A stretch of DNA of 64,000 nt, from NCBI RefSeq assembly GCF_905475345.1, contig NC_066601.1, forward strand, positions 2,572,501-2,636,500. Reading direction: 5' to 3'. Shown here piece by piece: positions 49,001 to 61,000 of this stretch. Under the pieces are notes generated by a model. It worked only from the letters and a program-made list of their open reading frames with translations. It made no database searches and had not been told where the DNA came from. This stretch comes from Vespula vulgaris (Eukaryota > Arthropoda > Insecta > Hymenoptera > Vespidae). The stretch's first letter is position 1, and the number at the start of each line of letters is the position of its first letter. The position numbers and the translations under genes are program-made.

Positions 49001-52000
49001 TTGTCTGTCGTTGTTGCATTCATCTGTTTATATGTTTTGGTTATTTCATGATTTTTTACAGTGGATGATTCTTTAATTCCATCAGTGGTTACAACAAATG
49101 TAAGAGATTCTGTGGGTTCTGTGTTAACAGATGGCAAAATATAATCATGACTTGATTGTAAAAATATTGGTTGTTCTGCCAATTTAACAGAAGTATGTGA
49201 TGTATCAAACGTTAATGATTTTGTTGGTTTAATATCAAGTTGTAATGACGGTTTGCTTGATTTGATCTGACTACCGGATGATTTCACTTGTGTCGATGTA
49301 ACTGTTTTTGTAGTAGTAATAGCAGTTTGCTGCACTGATACTCTGAAATTATCCGTGATATTAAACAATCATTATTTATTTTTAATTTCAAAAATAAATT
49401 GTTAAATACTATAATTTTTATTACCCAGGATCGCTTGAATGTTCCATGCCCTTAGTTGAAATAGAAGCATGTAAAATCGGTGTACCCATAATGGAAGGTT
49501 TGATTGTGTTCTGTGTCGTTGCATATTTCGATTTGATATATTGATTGATATAAACATTAGATATACTTGCAGTTGGCTTTTGGGTTGATCCAAATGGTAA
49601 AATACCTATTTTTGTTGTACTTATTTCAAAGGATTTAGTTTGTAATGCTGGAGGGGATGGTACCATTCTCTGAAAAAAGAAGATATAGTAGCGTGATATA
49701 ATATAATATAAACGATATATATATATTATTTAGTATATAAGTAGTAATATATGTTACTTCAGAAAGTTGTTCAGGAAGAAATGATTTGGTTATCGTCGTT
49801 CTTAAATTTGAAGATTTCACGTTAGCCTGCGGAACCATTGTTTTTGTCAATTCCTTTAATGGAATATATTTAGAAGATAATTTTAAATCTGGTTCATTAA
49901 TAATAATTGGATCTGGTCTATGTTGCATAGGTCTGTACGTGGTTGTAATTTCCAATGGTGGAGGTGATAAACCAAGAACATCATTAGATGGCGGAGGTGG
50001 AGGTTTCAATTTTTGTTGCTCATCTTCTAATTTTGATGGTGCCGAATTCAAAGGTGGTGGCATCATGTCTCTCGAAGGAACTTTAGGATCTTTTACATTG
50101 AACAACATGTTTTGAGGATTACTGTGAATACTCATGTTGTGAGAGTTGCTTTTAATTTTATGATTTTCGGAATTACCAATGACTGAATCCAATGAAGCAA
50201 AATTAGTTTGATAAGCAGTTTCAAGCATCTCTTTATCTTGATTTTTATTTTTTAACGAATTAGTTTTTATTATTAACATGCTAGGAGGTCTTTCAGTTTG
50301 AGTTTTACTATCGTTTTGTTCGTCGTCAGTAATCTCAACAGGCATTGAGAATTGAACGTTTGATTGAATATGCGAATCCGGTTTCATTGCAGTACTCGAG
50401 ATAACAACAGGATCTGGTACCTGTAGTTTTGGTTTTGTTATAATATGTGGATATTCAGGATGAACTCCAGTGATTAATCCTTGTTCAAGAAAGTGCGATG
50501 GATGATTAGTTTTCATATCCAATTTTTGTATTCTCGTATCAACTTTCTTATCAATGGAATCAGGAATCGTATAGTTCGTAAGTTCATTCGGTTTAGTTCC
50601 TGATTTCTTTTGAGTCATATACATGTTAGTATCCAAAGTACCAACATTCCAACTTGGTCTAGCATATTGTTTCACCATATCTTCGGAGATAGTTTGTTGT
50701 TGTTGATCTATTTTATATTCCTTGTGTGAATTTTGATTGACGAAACTATCGAAGTTACTTGATTTAAAATTATTAATATGGCTAATATTACTATTTTGTT
50801 TAACATTTATCATATCAGTTGGTTTTGTTATTATTTCTACAACTGGTATACGAGTAGGTCTTGTTTCAGGAGTGACAATACCATGTGGTTTAGAATAAAA
50901 TTCGGTCGATTCGTGATCGGCAATGGGTCTGAATTGTGGAATAATTGCAGGTGGTTTGAGATCTATGGTGTCATCTTGTTCATAGGAATATCGTATAGTC
51001 GATGATTGTACGTTTTCGTTATGATGCATCAGAGGATTTTGATCGTTCAGATAAATAGGAGAGGATTCTTGAACGGTTTTGTAATCAAATTCACTTTCTT
51101 TTTCTCTATATTCATGATGTTTATCACGATTAGCATTACCGCCATACATTTTATGTGGCTTGCTCTTTACGACGGGTATCTCGTACGTTTTTGTACCATA
51201 AAAAGTATCATTTGCCGAAATTGTGCTATTATTTTTTAATTTGAAAGGTTCACCTGGATGTAAAATAGGTGTATTATCATTTTTATTATATGTAAGACTT
51301 TGTTCAGTAATTGATGGTTTACCATAAGATGGTTTATCTGTATTAATCATTCCATAATTGTTTTTCGAATCTGTAGTCTTGTTTTGTAGGTTTATTACCG
51401 CATTTAATTTCTTTTCATAATTAATATCACTTGAATCAACATTCTCATGTGATTTTATATGTTCTGATTCAGCAATCTCAGAATCTAATGGTCTAGATTT
51501 GTTTTGTGCATCGAAATGTATAGAATCAATAGTATGATTCTTCGAAGTAACAATTAACATCGGAGAATGATATCCTGTGTTTTCTGATTTTATTTTTAAA
51601 TACGAAGGATTATGATATTCTATTGCTCCAATAGGCGCCTGATCGTGGTTCCATTTAGTAATAGATTCTCCACTATTTAGTAAATTTGTTTTTTCTAGGT
51701 TGGTTTGAGGTAATCGGTCTTGAAAGTTTACCTGCAAATAATAAGTAAACACATATATTATTTTAATAAGATGTAATCCATTTATAAATCTTATTTTATA
51801 TTATAATAAAGTTTATAAGATATTTATATCTTACTTGATAATTATGAGTAATTCCTTGATTCGTTACATTGTTTATATTTTTATTACCAATTGATATTGG
51901 CTTGTTTGAATATTCATATTGTAAATATGTATTCGATGAAATTTGATGAGGCAATAGAGCTGTATTTTGTGGTTTAAATGGCAATTTTGGAGACGCGGGA

Positions 52001-55000
52001 TATGTTGTCTTTGTGGTAACAGAATTAATAGGTTTTTCGATATACGCTGGTCTGTTGTGAGGTCGATGAGTAGTTGGTCTCAATACAGATTGAGGTCTTA
52101 AGCGATTGTTCAGAGTAATCCTTGGTGGTTTTTTATTTAATTTCCAGTTGGTATTTGAAATAACTTCGTTTCCTGAATCTGGTTTATTGTGATACGAATA
52201 CATATGTGGTATTTCAGTAGGAATAGTTGATTCCGCTCGTCTAGATGGAACAGTTGGTAAGGTATTTATGGGTTTTTGATTTTTTACAAATTGCCCATTA
52301 GAAGAGAATGAATTAGTGGGATGACCATTAGAAATCATTGGTGTATGTGAAGCCAATTGTAAGTTTAAAGTTTCTGGCCGATGATGAACTAAAATCTCAC
52401 TGTGAACAAAACCTTGGCCATTCGTGACGCTACTTTGATGGGGTTGTTTCATCATATGAATGTCGGCTGGCCTCTTATCAGATCTGATAAAAGGTGGTTC
52501 TAGTTTGCCCGGTGGTTTTATATGATCGAAACGAACTTGCGGTAATCTGATTATATGTGGTCTATTGGAAGAATTTGTTTTTTGTATAGCAGGTTTGAAA
52601 TTGCTTGGTGGTGACGGTGGAACCATGTAATTTAATGGATCTTTCCCATGTAAATTTTGGAATAGGTCTTCTGCCTGGAATCAAATGGAATCTAAATTAA
52701 TATTTTACATGAATATTATGTCTAACAAAACGATTACGTTTTCGAGATATAAAACCTTTTGGATTCCAACAAATCCAGGACCAGTTTCAGGTTCTGGATA
52801 TGGCGATGGATCATCGAAGTATTGACCACTTATGTGACGTTCTCCTGTATCTCCAAATATCAAAGCTTGTGTTCCATCTTGAGGAATCATAACATTTGCT
52901 ACTTGGCTAGGTTGAATATTAACAAGTAAAGGTTGACCTGTAGATCTGTCAATAATGTGTGGGACTTGATGAACGATCGGTTCGGATGGCGATGATTGTG
53001 TTTCCGACGTTTGAATTTCAGGTAAACCATCGGGAAGGAAAGAATCTTTTTGTGCCCAATTTGGATGTTTTTGTTGCTTAAACAATGTCGGCCAAGATTT
53101 ATCGTTTACTGGTTTCTCCGAATAAAGCTGAAAAAGATCAATTAGATAAATTAATTTTACATGAAGTAGTTCTAAGTAATAATTAAATCAGATAGTGATA
53201 AAATGATCATTATACAAAAGGACATGTACATCACTAAATGTAACAGGCAATGCAGGTGGTGTTAAAGGATTTGTTGCTCCCCATGGTCCTCTGGATCCAT
53301 CTGTACTCCATTCAGATTGCTTGTTTATAAGCTTCTCTGTACCTGGCTTGTCAGGTGGTTTCAATAAAGGATCGTGTTGTATGACCTCGTGTTTTAATTC
53401 GATCTTATTAGTCTGAACGGACTCAACGGGATGTAATTTCTGAGGTTGCGTTGGAACTACTTGGAGTTTTGCGTTGAGTGACATAGAAAGTGGAATTTTT
53501 AAATGTTCTTCGTAGATCCTATGAGATGGTATAATTTGTAGCTGTTCTTTATATATATTAGGGGAATGCTGTTCCTGAAAATCTTCACGATTGTTCTCAA
53601 GAATTTCTAAAACTGGATGGACAGGGATATTTGGTACTGGTAATGGTGGTGGTTTCATTCCAATATGTTCATCTTCTTTAACAAAATTTTGCGGTGGTCT
53701 TGGTGCCATTTTACCAGGTTTCCCAATAATGACATCACTATTAGCTGTTATAACTTCACCAGGAGATATAGGTATTCCGTCTGCTAAGCTACTGGTAACT
53801 TTATGTCGTGTTTCAGCTATGTGATTGTGTTTAGGATTTACCAAATGAGCAGCTAAAATAATTATATTATAAATGATAAATCTCTCGAACGCAAATGAGC
53901 AATGTGAATAGTTTTTATTCATCGAAAATATTACCTATATTTTGACTTTCCGCAACTTCAATATCATCATCAGCAAATTCTGCTACTGGAATGTAGATAG
54001 GTGACCTTTGTGTAGTAGTTTCTTGAGTTACCGATGAAGGTTCTGTATCGTTTCTACGAGTTGCAGTTTTTCCTTGTAATAAACCAGCCATTGCTGTAAT
54101 TACAGGCTTCAAAGCAGAAAGACCATTGATCCCTAGAGATCCTAGATGTAGAAGATTACTTAATTGAATGTCACCGCCATCATGAGTGGAAGGTCGTTTG
54201 TGTTCAACAGTATTATTCAACAACGTTGTTACATTTTTATCCTAAACAAAATTAACAAAGTTAATATAATTATTAATAAATACCTTATTTATATATACAT
54301 GTATCTTTGAATACAATATGTTGATTCATTGAAATCTTTGAATATTTAAATCATTTCTTTTTGCATTGTAAAATATTAATCAATAATAATACAATTTTGT
54401 GATTACGTATGCTTTACCTGATTGTTGACATAGTCTACGCGATTGACAGTTGATTCTCCCGAATCCGAAGATGCACTAGCTAATGTCGTCAATGTTAAAT
54501 TCTCAGAAGGTTTTTCAACTTTCCCTATTCCAACAGATGCAGTAGACTCTACCAAACTGCTAGACGTCGTTGGATCAATCTGATCTTCTTCATCAAAGAA
54601 AATAATTGTCGAGCCAGTAACCACATTTTTAACTGGATCAGAATGATAAGCTGTCGTGAGTAAAGCATTCATATAACCAGCGTCAAGTAAACTCGGTGCT
54701 ATCGATTCTGTTACTACATTTTCTATAATATGAGAACGAGATGATATGGTCGTTGATGTTTCACCATCAGGCCCAGCCTATAAACGAAATTTCAATGGCA
54801 TTAAATCATGTCAAAATCTTCCCTCCTTCCTTCCCCACCCTTAAAAAATGGAATGATGAAAGCTGTACCTGTAAAAGTGTTGTGAAATAAGTAAACGTTG
54901 TGAGATACGTTTTGGTAGCAAAAATTTGTATGGGTTCAGGTGTAGCATTGATTTGTGTTACTTTCGTCGTAGATGTATCTTTTGTAGGTATCTTTTCTAA

Positions 55001-58000
55001 AACAACATTTGTAGAGGTTGCAACGTTAGTACGTATAACAGATGTACCCTTCTCAAAAAATGTGTTATAGTATGTATATGTGATATAGTAGGTCTTCATT
55101 ATATCTGTCATAGCTTCTTCAGTACTATCTAAAGCTGTTAAAGTAGTAATGACACTAGTAGGCTTAGGTGGTGATCCAGATTCAGTTGTTATTAACTGAA
55201 AAAAAAAGAAAATAGAACGTCTCCATTATTACAAAATATATTTAACATAACAAATAGCTATAAATTGCAAGTTCTAACCTGAGTGATCTTATCACTTGTT
55301 TGCACTTTAGTATGACCATCTTCCATATACGTTTTTTCTAATACCTTAGTACTTAAATACGTATTTGTTTCTGGATGTGATACTTCTGAAGGTTCCAACA
55401 TCATATGTAAATAATGTTGGGGGGCTGTGATTTTATTTGTTACAACTTTCGTACTACTGATTAATGAATCTTCCATATTAGCATGATTCTTGTCTACGGT
55501 TAAATACGTGTATGTTGTCTTGAGCACCTCGGTATGTAATGTTGGGGATGGTTCTAAGAAAACACTTGCTGTTTCTGATCCAGTTTTTTTATGATGTTCT
55601 TCCGTAGCTGCATTTGACATGATCTTAAAAGAAAGATCTTGTTGAATGTTTATACTTTATTGATACAATTTTTTTCTTTTATAATTCATTTAAAAATAGA
55701 CGTGTTATATACCTCTGTAGCGATAACAGAATTTCCATTGTTATTAATAGTTCCAAAATACGTAAAAGTAGTAGTACATGTTTTTGTAACAAAGTCACTA
55801 GACTTTTCTTGGGGTAATAACATAACAACTGCATCTGATAATGTCAGGGTTGGTTGAGGATTTGAATTTTCCCATCTCAAAGCTGGAGTTGGTCCTGCTA
55901 CAATAACTTCAACCCCATTCGACATTATGCGTGTGGCCAGATTAAGTTTTCTCCCCTCTTCCTCTTCTTTCATCGTATCTTTTCCTATTAACATTAAATT
56001 AATTCAAATAAATATCGATATTTTAATTTTGAGAGTACATTATAAATAAAATTTTTGCATCTTTTACTCAAAATATGATCGCTTATATTAGTGAAAAATA
56101 TATATATATATAAAGAAAGAGAGATCAAGTGATATATTAAGTCGAATGAAGTACTGTATATATATATAATATAATGCAAAAATAATTACACATATGTACA
56201 TCTTAATTAAACACCCCAGTACTTATCATGTTACAAATATGTAGTACCAATTGTTACGTTATATTCAATATAAAAGTGTCCGTCTGAAAAATTGTTAGTT
56301 GTAAATTGGAAATATTTATCAAATGGAAAAGTTACGATAATCTACAACAAGATACAATTATCCTAATATTAACATGAATGAAAATAGGATAATAGGTATA
56401 TACAAGATTTTTTATCATTTACAATATGTACATTTTTTACATAATTATGATGTGTGTTTGTGTGTATAGAGTAGGAAGTAATACAGTTTGAAAACAATCG
56501 ATTACGTGAGATATAATTATAATAATAATTTGTATATATTACACGCAGACATATTAATTTTTATGCCTACGTCAAAAGTCCCATTCACAATGACTAATAT
56601 TGTCATTCGATAATGTGTTTAATATTAAATTAATTAGACAAATCTATCGTAAGGTCATTTTTTAAATGAAAAATTCAGGATTTAATAAAAACTACTCACC
56701 AAAAACAGATACCGCATTACATATAGATGAATATGTGTTGACTGATGACTCCATGGTGGGAGTGACAGTCACTGTGATGGGCACTGTCAAAGTAAGTGTC
56801 GTTACTCTCGGTCTAATAGTCGTAGAAGATGTCACTTGTGTTTCAAGTCCATTCAGTTTAGTCACTATGTACGTATAAGTTCTCAATCTTGTTGATGTTA
56901 CTATCGTCTCTGTATAGTAAATACTAGTACTAGGTTCTAATGGGACATAACGTGATATAGATTTGGATTCTATATCAATTGATTCTGATTTGGATTTTAC
57001 GATTTCAGGAAAATCAGGACGCGATAATGATAGATAAAGATCATCTACCAGACCAGCTTCGTTATCTTCTGGCGTAGGCGATGGGATAGTTTTCGTAAGA
57101 TTCAATGTTAAAACATTTGTTGTTTTAATGCGAATCTCTGGTGTATTTGATGTGGTATACTCTGTATTAAGAGGAATTACGCTTGGTATGTAAGAATTAT
57201 CGAAGTTAGAAGAAATGGAGGAATTTGGTGTTAAAGATGTTTCTGAGTCAGGAGTTTTCGAGCTAGACAGATTGTCAATAGCTGTTTTGGACGTGTTTAC
57301 TGTAATAAGAATCGAAGGAGTTTCAAATCCATTGTACGACTGTATAGGTTTTACCGTTAATATCTCATTATCCTTTTGTGCTTCTTTAGGGTTTAGAATT
57401 TGATTGGTATCTGCCAAATCATTTATAGAAGTACTGATATCTTTCGTTGAATCAAAATCTTTGATTGTGTTATCTATCGATAAGGGTACAGAATTTCTTT
57501 CTATACTAGTTTCTATTGTTTCTGATATAGTTGTTACTGGTTGTTCAATTATATCCGATACCGTGGTACTTTGTTCTGCAATGGATTCTTCAGATACAGT
57601 AGTGGTATTTGTTTTGTCGGCTGAGATGGATATATCTGGGATATCGGAAAGAGTCATTTCTGTTATCGCATCATTTGTTTTAACAAGTAATATTTCTTTA
57701 TCGTGGAGAGAAATTATCTCTTCATCTTCTACAGAAGTTGTTTCTTTTTCTTCTGTAACAGTTGTTTCTTCTTCCTGTACAGGCGTTGTTTCTTTTTCTT
57801 CTAGAGAAGTTTCTTCTTCTTGTGCAAGAGTTGTTTCTTCTTGTTCTACTGGAGTTGTTTCTTCTGATAAAGAAGTAGTTATTTCCATGATTTCATCCGA
57901 AGTCTCATTATTAGAATGCAATATAGCGAGCTCATTAGCGTCTTCTTCGTTAAGACTACTAGTTGATTCTTTTATCGTTACAGATGGTAATAACGTTGCA

Positions 58001-61000
58001 TTGTTAACTGGTACATCAGTGTCAGTATCTGTATTCGATATTACATCTTCGTTTAATGTTTCAAATTCTGTGACAGGATTTGTGAGGTTTTCTTCACTTA
58101 CATCTGATATAGTCGTTGTACTATCAACAGTCTCTAATCGGGTATCGTTTTGTACCGTATTATTTTGTTCATTTAACAAAGTAGATACATCTGTAGTTAA
58201 ATTGTCAGACGTCGTTGTTTCCGTATAATTATCCTCATAATTTTCATCTTCCTCGTCGTCAGATGGTGGAAAGAAAAAGTTGTCGGTAATTATAACGGGC
58301 ATTGGGTCAACAACATCGTATACCGATGTTACTTCTAATACTGACGATTTGAATTCATTTAACTCCTCTTCTGGCTTGCTTTCAATGACATTGGGTGTCT
58401 CCTCAAGACTCGGAGTAGTAGTAGGATGATTTTCGTCTTCGATATTTTCTTCCGTATTTTCTTCGTCATCGTATTCATCACTATAGTCTGAAGGTGCAGT
58501 AAAAAAGCCTGTAGTAATAATGGCTAACGTCGGTGTTGGTTCTATCGGTCTTACAGCGACTAATTTTTTCCTAGTAATTCTGACTCTTTTTGGTGTTACC
58601 GTACTAACTGTTGGTTCTAGTTTTCTTCTTCGTGTGATTGTAATTTTGTGACGTGGAGTCTCCGGTGTAATATTTTCTAGATCGTTTACATCTGCGGTTG
58701 AATGTCTGGAATGTGCCAATCCTAATGCTCTAACCCTCGTGACAATTCTTTTCGGTATTTGAGTAGTACCACGATTAATTTGTTCATTTCTGGTTGATGG
58801 CGTTAATGGTCTACGTCTGACCACAGTGAGTTTATGTTTCTTCGGAACTCTACTTCGCACAATGGGAATACGAATTCTAACTCTTTTACGTGGTCTACTT
58901 TCAGGATATTCGTCGGTATCATCCGAGGCAGAATTTTCAAAGGCCTGATTTTCTTCGTTATCAACATATGCGCTATCATCATATAACGATTTGCCATATA
59001 CTTCCTGAGCTGGGTTTTTCTTGTCGTTTAAACCATTATGTTGTTCCCCTGAAATGTTTGCAGTCTTCTCTGTTCATTCGTTTATGCATTTGTTAAACTT
59101 GCCCCAAGATTTGTCTCGTATTTCAAAATCTCCACGGATAAGCAGATGATAGTAATCAAATTCAAAGAGATAATATTCATCAAATATTACGAATCAGACG
59201 AGTCTGAGAGTATTTTCGTCATCTTACGTATATACCTTTTTGTTTTTTTTTTTTTTTAGCGCAGCATATTTATATCCGAATAATATTATATTTTTACGAC
59301 ATGGTTTTGGCCGCAACAAATGTTAAAAGACCGTGCTACACATGGCCAGGTTGTCGTCGTGTGGGCGCGCGTGCGGCGGCGGTGGCATCAAAGGCTATTT
59401 GTTAGTAGAAGGAAATATATGAGATAATGGTTAAAAAGGAATTTTAACGGAAAGAAAAAAAAAAAGAAGAAAAAGAAGAAGAAAAAGAAGAAGGAAAGTG
59501 TTTAATTAGGATCAAGAGAAAATGTTGTACGTGATGGAAACCGGACAGTTTCAATTCAATTCAATGGTTCTAGTCTTCTCGAAGCTGCGAGCTTTCATCG
59601 ACGCGGATCTTTCTTTATAATAATTATAATAGAAAAGCAATGCTGATCATATTTTCACAGATATCAAAATTATCCGACATATTCAGTATTGCTTTTCCTA
59701 TCTATAATATTTGGTTAAATTCATTGTTTTGGACAAATCGTTGTCCAAATAAAAATAAATTTTAGAAAGGTCGCTAAACTACGAGCATTTGTAATAGATT
59801 GAAATAATGAACCAATGAGTGAAAGGAGGACAAGGGATAAGGAGTAGGAAAGGATTTCTAAAATGGGAAGAATTAGGTATGAGTGTATGTGTAAATATGC
59901 CGTCCCACGTCACCTACTACGCTTTCAAGGCTTTGCGTTGGCGTATGTGCGTCGACAGTATCATCGCTTCCTGTTAGGACAGCAAATGGTTCTGAAGCCG
60001 CGTGTAAGGACGGTGGAATCGATGGTTGTACTTTAACAGATCTATTTACATCCCTTCGTCTTCTGGATGCTGTTGCTTTTTCACCAATTTTGACGGTACT
60101 TAATACGGTGCTAAATTCTCCGGGTCTTCGACCAGAGACGTAAAGCGTAACTACGCTAGATTCAGCTTTCGAAATAGCAGAACTATCTTCCTTTTTATCG
60201 TGAGACCTATCCCGTCCACCTCGAACCCGTGATGGTTTTTCATATTCTTCGAGATCTTCGTCCGAGTATTCGTAACTATCTGGTTTATAATCCGAATCTG
60301 CTGGTTGATGCCGCCTTTCAACTTCACCCGGTAGAGTATTACTTTGCGTTAACAATGGAACCGCGGCGAACAAAGGATCCAATAAAGGATTTGAATTTGG
60401 TTGTATTTGCTGTTGGGGTTGTTGAAGTAGCAGTAGCAAAGAGTTTAAATTTGCTGCTGGTAACGTTGCCGTTGGTGTAACTACAACAGTGTCCGTGATA
60501 AATTCCGTTGCGGTTACGATGTCGCTTGAGGAGTCTATTAAAGTAGTTAAGATCTCTTTACCACGGAAGGTAAGTGGAATGACGGTGCTTTGATGTTTCG
60601 TAATCGTAGTGACGTAGGTAGTTGTGCGCGTGTTATATTGCGTAGTGGGTGTACCTTGAGGCTGTAGTAATTGGTTCTGTGGATTTAGCTGACCCAGAAG
60701 CAATTGTGATAAAAGGATATTCGCAAGAGGTGGATTTGTAGGCAAAGAAGGTCGTATTGTTGAAACTACATTTTCAACTGAATAAACAGTTGTAGGTACG
60801 ATCACTGACTGTGAAGCTCTCCGACCACCAAAAGTGGTAAGCGTATGAGAAACGCGTGTCGTAGGCGTTTCGTGAAGCAAAAATCGTGTAATCTCAGTTT
60901 GACCTTGACTGTTAATACCTGTAGCTTCGCTGACAATAACTACCAGCGGTCGACCATCACCACCTGTTACGGTACTGTACTGAGAAGGACCAAGGACTTC

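Noticed and set aside
57404..58228. 274-codon plus-strand ORF antisense to the giant gene
   Set aside because: It is the shadow of a Thr/Ser/Glu-rich exon on the minus strand, giving Ser/Val-rich nonsense. The same applies to the plus ORF at 62448-62912.
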